DNA of 64,000 nt from Dirofilaria immitis (taxonomy: Eukaryota; Nematoda; Chromadorea; Rhabditida; Onchocercidae), in assembly GCA_024305405.1 (NCBI GenBank), contig JAKNDB010000103.1, positions 1 through 64,000 on the forward strand. Direction: 5' to 3'. The notes beneath the pieces are model-generated. The model was given only the letters and a program-made list of their open reading frames with translations. It searched no databases and was not told where the DNA came from. Made by a program: the position numbers and the translations under genes. Below are positions 1-14,346 of the stretch, piece by piece; the first letter of the stretch is position 1, and each line of letters starts with the position of its first letter.

Positions 1-3000
1 TGTTACAGCCAAAATAATTACCGGACTTTTCAAAAGGGAGAAACATATTTGGATTATCCTGTAACAGAACATTATGAAGGACCAATTGATTCAACTTATC
101 GTATACCGGATGTGGAAAGTGAACCGATCGAACAATTGGTTAGTGTTTATCACAGTGGTCGTTCGGATGAACTTGTGCCGGTTGAAGAGAAAAACCTTCC
201 ATCGATGTAGGCGAAACATTTACAGATGCAGCTCAAGCACTTGGGGCAAAAATTACAAGTCTTTTCAAAAGAGGTGCAGCTCATCTTGATTATCCAACAT
301 CTGGCCCATATGATGGACCACTGGCTATAACAAGTCTAACATGGGATGTGGAAGGAGAACCATTGCAACAGCATGTTAACGTTTATCATAGTGGTCGTTC
401 CGATGAATCAATGACAAAGATTGTGGAAATACCTACCGAAATGCCGGTTGAGGAAATAATGGAAGAAAAACCATTTGTTACAGCCAAAATAATTACCGGA
501 CTTTTCAAAAGGGAGAAACATATTTGGATTATCCTGTAACAGAACATTATGAAGGACCAATTGATTCAACTTATCGTATACCGGATGTGGAAAGTGAACC
601 GATCGAACAATTGGTTAGTGTTTATCACAGTGGTCGTTCGGATGAACTTGTGCCGGTTGAAGAGAAAAACCTTCCATCGATGTAGGCGAAACATTTACAG
701 ATGCAGCTCAAGCACTTGGGGCAAAAATTACAAGTCTTTTCAAAAGAGGTGCAGCTCATCTTGATTATCCAACATCTGGCCCATATGATGGACCACTGGC
801 TATAACAAGTCTAACATGGGATGTGGAAGGAGAACCATTGCAACAGCATGTTAACGTTTATCATAGTGGTCGTTCCGATGAATCAATGACAAAGATTGTG
901 GAAATACCTACCGAAATGCCGGTTGAGGAAATAATGGAAGAAAAACCATTTGTTACAGCCAAAATAATTACCGGACTTTTCAAAAAGGGAGAAACATATT
1001 TGGATTATCCTGTAACAGAACATTATGAAGGACCAATTGATTCAACTTATCGTATACCGGATGTGGAAAGTGAACCGATCGAACAATTGGTTAGTGTTTA
1101 TCACAGTGGTCGTTCGGATGAACTTGTGCCGGTTGAAGAGAAAAACCTTCCATCGATGTAGGCGAAACATTTACAGATGCAGCTCAAGCACTTGGGGCAA
1201 AAATTACAAGTCTTTTCAAAAGAGGTGCAGCTCATCTTGATTATCCAACATCTGGCCCATATGATGGACCACTGGCTATAACAAGTCTAACATGGGATGT
1301 GGAAGGAGAACCATTGCAACAGCATGTTAACGTTTATCATAGTGGTCGTTCCGATGAATCAATGACAAAGATTGTGGAAATACCTACCGAAATGCCGGTT
1401 GAGGAAATAATGGAAGAAAAACCATTTGTTACAGCCAAAATAATTACCGGACTTTTCAAAAGGGAGAAACATATTTGGATTATCCTGTAACAGAACATTA
1501 TGAAGGACCAATTGATTCAACTTATCGTATACCGGATGTGGAAAGTGAACCGATCGAACAATTGGTTAGTGTTTATCACAGTGGTCGTTCGGATGAACTT
1601 GTGCCGGTTGAAGAGAAAAACCTTCCATCGATGTAGGCGAAACATTTACAGATGCAGCTCAAGCACTTGGGGCAAAAATTACAAGTCTTTTCAAAAGAGG
1701 TGCAGCTCATCTTGATTATCCAACATCTGGCCCATATGATGGACCACTGGCTATAACAAGTCTAACATGGGATGTGGAAGGAGAACCATTGCAACAGCAT
1801 GTTAACGTTTATCATAGTGGTCGTTCCGATGAATCAATGACAAAGATTGTGGAAATACCTACCGAAATGCCGGTTGAGGAAATAATGGAAGAAAAACCAT
1901 TTGTTACAGCCAAAATAATTACCGGACTTTTCAAAAGGGAGAAACATATTTGGATTATCCTGTAACAGAACATTATGAAGGACCAATTGATTCAACTTAT
2001 CGTATACCGGATGTGGAAAGTGAACCGATCGAACAATTGGTTAGTGTTTATCACAGTGGTCGTTCGGATGAACTTGTGCCGGTTGAAGAGAAAAAACCTT
2101 CCATCGATGTAGGCGAAACATTTACAGATGCAGCTCAAGCACTTGGGGCAAAAATTACAAGTCTTTTCAAAAGAGGTGCAGCTCATCTTGATTATCCAAC
2201 ATCTGGCCCATATGATGGACCACTGGCTATAACAAGTCTAACATGGGATGTGGAAGGAGAACCATTGCAACAGCATGTTAACGTTTATCATAGTGGTCGT
2301 TCCGATGAATCAATGACAAAGATTGTGGAAATACCTACCGAAATGCCGGTTGAGGAAATAATGGAAGAAAAACCATTTGTTACAGCCAAAATAATTACCG
2401 GACTTTTCAAAAGGGAGAAACATATTTGGATTATCCTGTAACAGAACATTATGAAGGACCAATTGATTCAACTTATCGTATACCGGATGTGGAAAGTGAA
2501 CCGATCGAACAATTGGTTAGTGTTTATCACAGTGGTCGTTCGGATGAACTTGTGCCGGTTGAAGAGAAAAACCTTCCATCGATGTAGGCGAAACATTTAC
2601 AGATGCAGCTCAAGCACTTGGGGCAAAAATTACAAGTCTTTTCAAAAGAGGTGCAGCTCATCTTGATTATCCAACATCTGGCCCATATGATGGACCACTG
2701 GCTATAACAAGTCTAACATGGGATGTGGAAGGAGAACCATTGCAACAGCATGTTAACGTTTATCATAGTGGTCGTTCCGATGAATCAATGACAAAGATTG
2801 TGGAAATACCTACCGAAATGCCGGTTGAGGAAATAATGGAAGAAAAACCATTTGTTACAGCCAAAATAATTACCGGACTTTTCAAAAGGGAGAAACATAT
2901 TTGGATTATCCTGTAACAGAACATTATGAAGGACCAATTGATTCAACTTATCGTATACCGGATGTGGAAAGTGAACCGATCGAACAATTGGTTAGTGTTT

Positions 3001-6000
3001 ATCACAGTGGTCGTTCGGATGAACTTGTGCCGGTTGAAGAGAAAAACCTTCCATCGATGTAGGCGAAACATTTACAGATGCAGCTCAAGCACTTGGGGCA
3101 AAAATTACAAGTCTTTTCAAAAGAGGTGCAGCTCATCTTGATTATCCAACATCTGGCCCATATGATGGACCACTGGCTATAACAAGTCTAACATGGGATG
3201 TGGAAGGAGAACCATTGCAACAGCATGTTAACGTTTATCATAGTGGTCGTTCCGATGAATCAATGACAAAGATTGTGGAAATACCTACCGAAATGCCGGT
3301 TGAGGAAATAATGGAAGAAAAACCATTTGTTACAGCCAAAATAATTACCGGACTTTTCAAAAGGGAGAAACATATTTGGATTATCCTGTAACAGAACATT
3401 ATGAAGGACCAATTGATTCAACTTATCGTATACCGGATGTGGAAAGTGAACCGATCGAACAATTGGTTGAGTGTTTATCACAGTGGTCGTTCGGATGAAC
3501 TTGTGCCGGTTGAAGAGAAAAAACCTTCCATCGATGTAGGCGAAACATTTACAGATGCAGCTCAAGCACTTGGGGCAAAAATTACAAGTCTTTTCAAAAG
3601 AGGTGCAGCTCATCTTGATTATCCAACATCTGGCCCATATGATGGACCACTGGCTATAACAAGTCTAACATGGGATGTGGAAGGAGAACCATTGCAACAG
3701 CATGTTAACGTTTATCATAGTGGTCGTTCCGATGAATCAATGACAAAGATTGTGGAAATACCTACCGAAATGCCGGTTGAGGAAATAATGGAAGAAAAAC
3801 CATTTGTTACAGCCAAAATAATTACCGGACTTTTCAAAAGGGAGAAACATATTTGGATTATCCTGTAACAGAACATTATGAAGGACCAATTGATTCAACT
3901 TATCGTATACCGGATGTGGAAAGTGAACCGATCGAACAATTGGTTAGTGTTTATCACAGTGGTCGTTCGGATGAACTTGTGCCGGTTGAAGAGAAAAAAC
4001 CTTCCATCGATGTAGGCGAAACATTTACAGATGCAGCTCAAGCACTTGGGGCAAAAATTACAAGTCTTTTCAAAAGAGGTGCAGCTCATCTTGATTATCC
4101 AACATCTGGCCCATATGATGGACCACTGGCTATAACAAGTCTAACATGGGATGTGGAAGGAGAACCATTGCAACAGCATGTTAACGTTTATCATAGTGGT
4201 CGTTCCGATGAATCAATGACAAAGATTGTGGAAATACCTACCGAAATGCCGGTTGAGGAAATAATGGAAGAAAAACCATTTGTTACAGCCAAAATAATTA
4301 CCGGACTTTTCAAAAGGGAGAAACATATTTGGATTATCCTGTAACAGAACATTATGAAGGACCAATTGATTCAACTTATCGTATACCGGATGTGGAAAGT
4401 GAACCGATCGAACAATTGGTTAGTGTTTATCACAGTGGTCGTTCGGATGAACTTGTGCCGGTTGAAGAGAAAAAACCTTCCATCGATGTAGGCGAAACAT
4501 TTACAGATGCAGCTCAAGCACTTGGGGCAAAAATTACAAGTCTTTTCAAAAGAGGTGCAGCTCATCTTGATTATCCAACATCTGGCCCATATGATGGACC
4601 ACTGGCTATAACAAGTCTAACATGGGATGTGGAAGGAGAACCATTGCAACAGCATGTTAACGTTTATCATAGTGGTCGTTCCGATGAATCAATGACAAAG
4701 ATTGTGGAAATACCTACCGAAATGCCGGTTGAGGAAATAATGGAAGAAAAACCATTTGTTACAGCCAAAATAATTACCGGACTTTTCAAAAGGGAGAAAC
4801 ATATTTGGATTATCCTGTAACAGAACATTATGAAGGACCAATTGATTCAACTTATCGTATACCGGATGTGGAAAGTGAACCGATCGAACAATTGGTTAGT
4901 GTTTATCACAGTGGTCGTTCGGATGAACTTGTGCCGGTTGAAGAGAAAAACCTTCCATCGATGTAGGCGAAACATTTACAGATGCAGCTCAAGCACTTGG
5001 GGCAAAAATTACAAGTCTTTTCAAAAGAGGTGCAGCTCATCTTGATTATCCAACATCTGGCCCATATGATGGACCACTGGCTATAACAAGTCTAACATGG
5101 GATGTGGAAGGAGAACCATTGCAACAGCATGTTAACGTTTATCATAGTGGTCGTTCCGATGAATCAATGACAAAGATTGTGGAAATACCTACCGAAATGC
5201 CGGTTGAGGAAATAATGGAAGAAAAACCATTTGTTACAGCCAAAATAATTACCGGACTTTTCAAAAGGGAGAAACATATTTGGATTATCCTGTAACAGAA
5301 CATTATGAAGGACCAATTGATTCAACTTATCGTATACCGGATGTGGAAAGTGAACCGATCGAACAATTGGTTAGTGTTTATCACAGTGGTCGTTCGGATG
5401 AACTTGTGCCGGTTGAAGAGAAAAACCTTCCATCGATGTAGGCGAAACATTTACAGATGCAGCTCAAGCACTTGGGGCAAAAATTACAAGTCTTTTCAAA
5501 AGAGGTGCAGCTCATCTTGATTATCCAACATCTGGCCCATATGATGGACCACTGGCTATAACAAGTCTAACATGGGATGTGGAAGGAGAACCATTGCAAC
5601 AGCATGTTAACGTTTATCATAGTGGTCGTTCCGATGAATCAATGACAAAGATTGTGGAAATACCTACCGAAATGCCGGTTGAGGAAATAATGGAAGAAAA
5701 ACCATTTGTTACAGCCAAAATAATTACCGGACTTTTCAAAAGGGAGAAACATATTTGGATTATCCTGTAACAGAACATTATGAAGGACCAATTGATTCAA
5801 CTTATCGTATACCGGATGTGGAAAGTGAACCGATCGAACAATTGGTTAGTGTTTATCACAGTGGTCGTTCGGATGAACTTGTGCCGGTTGAAGAGAAAAA
5901 ACCTTCCATCGATGTAGGCGAAACATTTACAGATGCAGCTCAAGCACTTGGGGCAAAAATTACAAGTCTTTTCAAAAGAGGTGCAGCTCATCTTGATTAT

Positions 6001-9000
6001 CCAACATCTGGCCCATATGATGGACCACTGGCTATAACAAGTCTAACATGGGATGTGGAAGGAGAACCATTGCAACAGCATGTTAACGTTTATCATAGTG
6101 GTCGTTCCGATGAATCAATGACAAAGATTGTGGAAATACCTACCGAAATGCCGGTTGAGGAAATAATGGAAGAAAAACCATTTGTTACAGCCAAAATAAT
6201 TACCGGACTTTTCAAAAGGGAGAAACATATTTGGATTATCCTGTAACAGAACATTATGAAGGACCAATTGATTCAACTTATCGTATACCGGATGTGGAAA
6301 GTGAACCGATCGAACAATTGGTTAGTGTTTATCACAGTGGTCGTTCGGATGAACTTGTGCCGGTTGAAGAGAAAAACCTTCCATCGATGTAGGCGAAACA
6401 TTTACAGATGCAGCTCAAGCACTTGGGGCAAAAATTACAAGTCTTTTCAAAAGAGGTGCAGCTCATCTTGATTATCCAACATCTGGCCCATATGATGGAC
6501 CACTGGCTATAACAAGTCTAACATGGGATGTGGAAGGAGAACCATTGCAACAGCATGTTAACGTTTATCATAGTGGTCGTTCCGATGAATCAATGACAAA
6601 GATTGTGGAAATACCTACCGAAATGCCGGTTGAGGAAATAATGGAAGAAAAACCATTTGTTACAGCCAAAATAATTACCGGACTTTTCAAAAAGGGAGAA
6701 ACATATTTGGATTATCCTGTAACAGAACATTATGAAGGACCAATTGATTCAACTTATCGTATACCGGATGTGGAAAGTGAACCGATCGAACAATTGGTTA
6801 GTGTTTATCACAGTGGTCGTTCGGATGAACTTGTGCCGGTTGAAGAGAAAAAACCTTCCATCGATGTAGGCAGAAACATTTACAGATGCAGCTCAAGCAC
6901 TTGGGGCAAAAATTACAAGTCTTTTCAAAAGAGGTGCAGCTCATCTTGATTATCCAACATCTGGCCCATATGATGGACCACTGGCTATAACAAGTCTAAC
7001 ATGGGATGTGGAAGGAGAACCATTGCAACAGCATGTTAACGTTTATCATAGTGGTCGTTCCGATGAATCAATGACAAAGATTGTGGAAATACCTACCGAA
7101 ATGCCGGTTGAGGAAATAATGGAAGAAAAACCATTTGTTACAGCCAAAATAATTACCGGACTTTTCAAAAGGGAGAAACATATTTGGATTATCCTGTAAC
7201 AGAACATTATGAAGGACCAATTGATTCAACTTATCGTATACCGGATGTGGAAAGTGAACCGATCGAACAATTGGTTAGTGTTTATCACAGTGGTCGTTCG
7301 GATGAACTTGTGCCGGTTGAAGAAAAAAACCTTCCATCGATGTAGGCGAAACATTTACAGATGCAGCTCAAGCACTTGGGGCAAAAATTACAAGTCTTTT
7401 CAAAAGAGGTGCAGCTCATCTTGATTATCCAACATCTGGCCCATATGATGGACCACTGGCTATAACAAGTCTAACATGGGATGTGGAAGGAGAACCATTG
7501 CAACAGCATGTTAACGTTTATCATAGTGGTCGTTCCGATGAATCAATGACAAAGATTGTGGAAATACCTACCGAAATGCCGGTTGAGGAAATAATGGAAG
7601 AAAAACCATTTGTTACAGCCAAAATAATTACCGGACTTTTCAAAAGGGAGAAACATATTTGGATTATCCTGTAACAGAACATTATGAAGGACCAATTGAT
7701 TCAACTTATCGTATACCGGATGTGGAAAGTGAACCGATCGAACAATTGGTTAGTGTTTATCACAGTGGTCGTTCGGATGAACTTGTGCCGGTTGAAGAGA
7801 AAAAACCTTCCATCGATGTAGGCGAAACATTTACAGATGCAGCTCAAGCACTTGGGGCAAAAATTACAAGTCTTTTCAAAGAGGTGCAGCTCATCTTGAT
7901 TATCCAACATCTGGCCCATATGATGGACCACTGGCTATAACAAGTCTAACATGGGATGTGGAAGGAGAACCATTGCAACAGCATGTTAACGTTTATCATA
8001 GTGGTCGTTCCGATGAATCAATGACAAAGATTGTGGAAATACCTACCGAAATGCCGGTTGAGGAAATAATGGAAGAAAAACCATTTGTTACAGCCAAAAT
8101 AATTACCGGACTTTTCAAAAGGGAGAAACATATTTGGATTATCCTGTAACAGAACATTATGAAGGACCAATTGATTCAACTTATCGTATACCGGATGTGG
8201 AAAGTGAACCGATCGAACAATTGGTTAGTGTTTATCACAGTGGTCGTTCGGATGAACTTGTGCCGGTTGAAGAGAAAAACCTTCCATCGATGTAGGCGAA
8301 ACATTTACAGATGCAGCTCAAGCACTTGGGGCAAAAATTACAAGTCTTTTCAAAAGAGGTGCAGCTCATCTTGATTATCCAACATCTGGCCCATATGATG
8401 GACCACTGGCTATAACAAGTCTAACATGGGATGTGGAAGGAGAACCATTGCAACAGCATGTTAACGTTTATCATAGTGGTCGTTCCGATGAATCAATGAC
8501 AAAGATTGTGGAAATACCTACCGAAATGCCGGTTGAGGAAATAATGGAAGAAAAACCATTTGTTACAGCCAAAATAATTACCGGACTTTTCAAAAGGGAG
8601 AAACATATTTGGATTATCCTGTAACAGAACATTATGAAGGACCAATTGATTCAACTTATCGTATACCGGATGTGGAAAGTGAACCGATCGAACAATTGGT
8701 TAGTGTTTATCACAGTGGTCGTTCGGATGAACTTGTGCCGGTTGAAGAGAAAAACCTTCCATCGATGTAGGCGAAACATTTACAGATGCAGCTCAAGCAC
8801 TTGGGGCAAAAATTACAAGTCTTTTCAAAAGAGGTGCAGCTCATCTTGATTATCCAACATCTGGCCCATATGATGGACCACTGGCTATAACAAGTCTAAC
8901 ATGGGATGTGGAAGGAGAACCATTGCAACAGCATGTTAACGTTTATCATAGTGGTCGTTCCGATGAATCAATGACAAAGATTGTGGAAATACCTACCGAA

Positions 9001-9700
9001 ATGCCGGTTGAGGAAATAATGGAAGAAAAACCATTTGTTACAGCCAAAATAATTACCGGACTTTTCAAAAGGGAGAAACATATTTGGATTATCCTGTAAC
9101 AGAACATTATGAAGGACCAATTGATTCAACTTATCGTATACCGGATGTGGAAAGTGAACCGATCGAACAATTGGTTAGTGTTTATCACAGTGGTCGTTCG
9201 GATGAACTTGTGCCGGTTGAAGAGAAAAACCTTCCATCGATGTAGGCGAAACATTTACAGATGCAGCTCAAGCACTTGGGGCAAAAATTACAAGTCTTTT
9301 CAAAAGAGGTGCAGCTCATCTTGATTATCCAACATCTGGCCCATATGATGGACCACTGGCTATAACAAGTCTAACATGGGATGTGGAAGGAGAACCATTG
9401 CAACAGCATGTTAACGTTTATCATAGTGGTCGTTCCGATGAATCAATGACAAAGATTGTGGAAATACCTACCGAAATGCCGGTTGAGGAAATAATGGAAG
9501 AAAAACCATTTGTTACAGCCAAAATAATTACCGGACTTTTCAAAAGGGAGAAACATATTTGGATTATCCTGTAACAGAACATTATGAAGGACCAATTGAT
9601 TCAACTTATCGTATACCGGATGTGGAAAGTGAACCGATCGAACAATTGGTTAGTGTTTATCACAGTGGTCGTTCGGATGAACTTGTGCCGGTTGAAAACG
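1..9700 (+). repeat. Coding tandem array, 477-bp unit, about 20 copies
   Basis: A head-to-tail array starts before the window and ends near 9700. The unbroken unit is 477 bp (159 codons); assembled spacings are mostly 475-476 bp. Each unit is an internal duplication of two related modules of about 80 codons. Both carry a YHSGRSDE core, then a spacer, a hydrophobic/basic LFK segment and a DYP...GP motif. Copies are almost identical. Differences are nearly all one-base indels: an A5 run before GGG is A4 in all but two copies (near 985 and 6692), and an A6 run before CCTTCC is A5 in 13 of 20. Private changes are an extra G near 3469, an extra A near 6871, a lost A near 7878 and one G-to-A at 7324. 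Near-identity points to recent homogenisation by unequal exchange or conversion; the true copy number may differ from the assembled one. Confidence 0.95.
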
Positions 9701-12330
9701 ACAAAAGAATTGATATTCAAAATATAGATGACCTTTTTTCGGCCTGTTGGTACAGAGTTATCCGTTTTATTAGAAAAGAAGACAGTGGCTCTTGAGTATC
9801 CTGTTTCGGAAAAATGTGTCGAGCCTTTATCTCTTTTGTTATTCTCTCGTGATGTTGAAGGTCTTCCTTTGCAGGAGTTTGTCAGTATTTATCATTGTGG
9901 TGAATCGGATTTACAGTCGCCTTTTCACTTCCCTGTTTGGCAGGAAGAAATTTCTATTGCTAATTTTGAATCCCAACTTTATCCACTGTCCAAAGATACT
10001 GGTTCACATGACCGCATATCTTTATCTAATGAAGTAAAGCCTTTGATTTCTCCTTCGATACCTACTTATCCCATTGGTGAATATCGGATATATCGTCGGC
10101 CGGAACGACTCATTGTTCCTTCAGAATCGGGACATAAAACGACGAACTTTGATATATCCATCAATAGCAGAATTGCAAGCGGACGATCTCTGCCGATCGG
10201 TATTGCACATCCTGTTCCCAAAGCACCAAAAATTTCCGAAAGCCGACACCTTGACGAAATTTCAACGATCAGAGGTTCCAAAATGGTATCAACACCTTAC
10301 GATTTCGATTATCATCGTAAAACTCGTGAAGTGGATTACTGGATCGGACGACGTTCAGAGCGTCAGTCAAAGCCATGTCGTGACCTTACTACTGATATCG
10401 GTATCGATTTAGCATCGGATGCTTGTTGGGAGCAAAGGAATGCAATCGAGACTCATCCGTTAGAATCAATTAGTAAACGAGAAAACATTCGTGATTTTCC
10501 AATATATTCCGATAAAACAGGAGCGCGAATAATTTCTTCAACAACCAATTTACACTGGACAACGGTCAGTGAGACGACGTCCGTCTCGTATAAAAACGCA
10601 TCTCCATTGAACGTCGCCGACCGCATCGAACTTCATCTCATCTTGCAACTCATCGACGTCAGTATCGACCACCGCCACCACCAGCCGAAGTTTCAGACTA
10701 TGCTCGCCATGATAGGGCTATTTTTGAAAGCAGTACAATGCCCCGAACATACGCTGGAATTGCCATCGAGGGTGACTTGCGCACACAGCGCGCGCGATAT
10801 GAAGCCTCATCTTTACCCTCTACTTATTACTCCAGCACTGAAACGAGAGTTAGCTTTGGAAATTGGTTTGATAATACTTTATCATTTGATTCGAATGTAC
10901 CATTTCTCATAAAAAGTCACTTAATATTCTGAAAAACTAAAAATGCAGTTACAGCTAAACAAATTAATCCATTTTGATTATTGCTGTTGACATTACAGGT
11001 GCAACGTAATCCGGTTCATTATGATTTGCCACGTCCTCATCACCGCCACGTTATGAGCATTGGATAGGTGAACGCAATGACTGGACCGTAGAAGGTTTGC
11101 CAAGGCAGCCCTGTATTATAGATCAAAATGATCAGTCATTATTTGCCAACCGATATATAAGAGGTTCCATTTTATCAGTTTGATTGAGTAGAATGAAATG
11201 ATTTGTTATTGAATTGAATTTTGTAGGTACTTTTCGCTATTCTTGTCCATCACGTAATTTTATTATTGATAAATGTTCCGATAAATTTTCATTTTAAAAT
11301 TCATAGTTAACAAATTTTTGTGACAATACAAATTCGATGCTAGGCTTAAAATATGTGCTCATTTTCAGGAACTAGGCAAGAAGCTTTGCATTACCAGAAA
11401 CCTAACCTCGAAGAACTACCTATTATTTCATTGATAAACGATTTACCGATGATAGAAGATGGAGCTGATGAGTGTTCATGCGCAACTATACCGCCAGCAG
11501 CAAAAATAAAAACACAAGGTTAATACCGGATTTGTTTGTTTTTTTCTAATTTCATACCACACATACGGAATTAAATATTCATATATATGGAATTAAATAT
11601 TCAAAATAAAAGATCACAACAAATCCGAAATATTCTGAATCAAAAAAATATTCGTGAATAATTATTTAGACCAATATTAAATTATTTTTTGCATTAAGAT
11701 TAATTTTTGAAAATTCTGAACAAATTTTTCTTTTTTCAAAATTTTCAAAACAATCGTATATTATTTTTTATCATACTTGATAATTTTTTGATTTATGTTA
11801 TCATTTATTTATTTTTATTTAAACTGATTCTTATCAGTTTTGGTTACATTTGCAAAATATTTCCTAACCATTTTATAGAAGTCATAATATATATTCATAG
11901 TACAGCAGTATAACTATATTTATCGAATTTATTTATTTTTTTGAAATTCTATCCGTTTTTTGAAGTCAACATGTGAATCTTGAAATAATTGTCCTAGTAA
12001 TTAATACTTTTAATACTTTATAATTGTATTGAAACATTTATATAAATGTTTCAAATATCACCAATTAATATGACGGAATTTACGGTATGGTAAAGTTTCA
12101 AGTAAATTTTTTCACATTTTTTCACAATATTTTTTACTTAGTTTCTTTGTAATTATTTAGTTATATATTTATATGCATTAGTATTGCGCAAACTTGCTTC
12201 TTTATTTTTCAAAGAAAAAAGAAATTAGCAGTTTGCAGATTTAACGCCTGGTGAGCATTCACGTCCATATCGTTCAGCACCATTGCGTCGTGCAAGACAA
12301 CGTATCCGTAATCTCTGTACAATGTTATAA
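1..12330 (+). CDS. Giant tandem-repeat protein, 3' part (5' end outside window)
   Basis: Five-prime partial. One long coding exon runs from the window edge to about 10848. It holds about 20 repeats of 159 residues, a divergent last repeat (about 9690-9915, still showing DVEGLPLQ and YHCGESD) and a unique Arg/Ser/Pro-rich tail. Three further exons fit by phase: 10999-11163, 11369-11518 and 12239-12330, the last ending RQRIRNLCTML and TAA at 12328. The tail repeats a DYWIGRR / HWIGERN motif. Frame is broken in most repeats and again at a T6 run (9733), an A5 run (10592) and near 11036. Each is repaired by one extra base, so I read these as consensus errors rather than decay. No signal peptide or membrane segment is visible in the repeats. 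Identity is not established; giant cytoskeletal or linker proteins of nematodes, for example the giant-exon tail of UNC-44-type ankyrin, are the candidates I would test first. Confidence 0.8.
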
Positions 12331-14346
12331 TATAGCATCTGCTGTATTATGATATTCCGGAAAGAATATCATGAAATGTCATGAAAATCAATAGAAATAT
12401 CATGAATCCAGTCTCAAATTAATCGAATTGTTTTCGTGTAAAAATAATTTCGACTTGCGATATCGAATGTTGCTATGAATTATGTGTGACATTTTTGCGT
12501 ATCTGGAAATAATATTTGATGTAGCAGGCGAGTTTGAGCGTGCGTAGAAAGTTTTTATATTACCTAAAATAATGTAATATTTTAAAATTCAATTTTTGGT
12601 ATTTTCGAGGTGAAATGAAAACTGTTTTCATATCCATTATTTACTAGGTGATGTTTCCAGAACATGTAATAATTTCGAAAAATTTAACTTCTAATGAAAA
12701 AAATCATAATTATCGGAAAGTACTTTTTAGATATCCTAAAATTACCCAATTCTATTAACATTGAGGTCAACGAGATTATATTTCTAATATATCAAAAAAT
12801 TGAATAATTGCTCTGACAAAGTTAAATTTCTGACGGGCGCTATAACTTTTTAGCCGTTGCATATTACTATTGTAAAGAACGAATTATATGATAATTTTGT
12901 TTATGAGGCATATCATTCATTGATACAAATACTTGATGTATGATGTAAAAGAGTTCGAATTCGTCGTGCATTGCAATTATTATTACAATCACCTTGTAAT
13001 ATTGTCAGTAATGTGAATGTATAATGATAATAATTTGTTTTTGTTGTTGTTTCATTGCTTTTGTGTAATACAATTTGGTAAGATTCGCTTGATATTAATG
13101 CGACTGTTTAACAGTGATTTTACAGAGAAAAAAAAGAAAAACGAGCGGGATGGTAGTTTTTTCGATTGTAGCCGCTTTTGATCCAAATAATTTCGCCGAT
13201 TTCTTTGACTTTAATTTATTATCATTTTTTGTTGTTTCTGATCATAAAATGACTTTTACAGGTACCGCTACATAATATGAAACATATTTACTAGATACCA
13301 CTGTAATTGATTTTGATTTGTTAATTCTTTTTATTATTTAAACGGTTGGAAATTATATTATGCTTAACCATGATTTTTTTAAGATGGAAAAATTTTGTTC
13401 CTTCTGGCGAGTTACAAGGAATGTTTTTTATAAATATTTTCTTGTAACGTACGTATATCAATTATATTGGATAAGACAAAAAAGGAAAAATATTAAGAAA
13501 CAAATTTCTTCGTAGATGAATATCCTCCTTGTTTTTTCTACTTATTCAATTATGAAATGATATCAATAAGCAAGCGGCTATAAAAAGTGTTGGAAACTCG
13601 TAGTTTTTTCATTCCCTTGTTTGTACATATTAAAATGAGAAAAATTCCGGTAAATGCTACGTGTCTTTCCTCTCATTTGAATAATTATTAATAATGAAAA
13701 TGATCGTAGATGTCAATGTGATTCTGTTACATCCTTTATTTGCATGCATATTTTTACTATTTCCAATAACTGTTCATTTCTCCTTGCTCATTTTCCAAAA
13801 TTATTCATATATGCCAGTGTTATTATTTCTGCTTGTATATTTATAAAGTGTTAGAAGTTTCATGTTGATTTTTACATACTATCATTTTTCGTCTTTTCAT
13901 TTATTATTACAGCGATTACAAAAAAAAAAGAAGAGAACTCTGACGCAACTGCACCAGTACTAATTCAGATGATTAAATGACAAAATTTTAAGCGAGAATT
14001 AACGTATAGACTGATAGCATCACACTATGTAGAATACAAATATCCCTGGGACATATTATTATTGCCATATTCAATTCTGCCCTTGATTCACAGAATTTTC
14101 GAAATGAGACACCACGTTTCTCCCAGTTTTCAGCCATGAATAATTCAATCTAGCAATCTTGGTATTCAATAATTATTATTTGGATAGACAGCCCATACGA
14201 AATACTCAGAAACTACTCAAAAATTAATTTCCATTTTAATAACAACTGCTTTAAATGAATGAGTGAACGAAAACAAAATACAGAGATCTTACAGAAAATA
14301 CGATAAGGCAACAATTCCACATATGAAATTAGTTATAATTTCCAAA
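12331..14346. other. Convergent intergenic region
   Basis: AT-rich sequence between the 3' end of the giant repeat gene (plus) and the 3' end of NHP2 (minus). It should hold both 3' untranslated regions. I see no supportable exon, RNA gene or repeat array in it. Confidence 0.6.

Noticed and set aside
960..7000. Programmed ribosomal frameshifting at the A-rich sites
   Set aside because: Many shifts per protein would be needed, several sites also exist in unshifted form, and the same run-length problem appears in unrelated genes of the window.
1992..8000. Minus-strand open frames recurring in the 477-bp array
   Set aside because: They are the antisense reading of the coding repeats; the plus frame has the internal duplication and continues into the unique tail and 3' exons.
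1..9700. Regular array as CRISPR, satellite or rDNA spacer
   Set aside because: The unit is 477 bp, fully repetitive without spacers and protein-coding in one frame when homopolymers are corrected.
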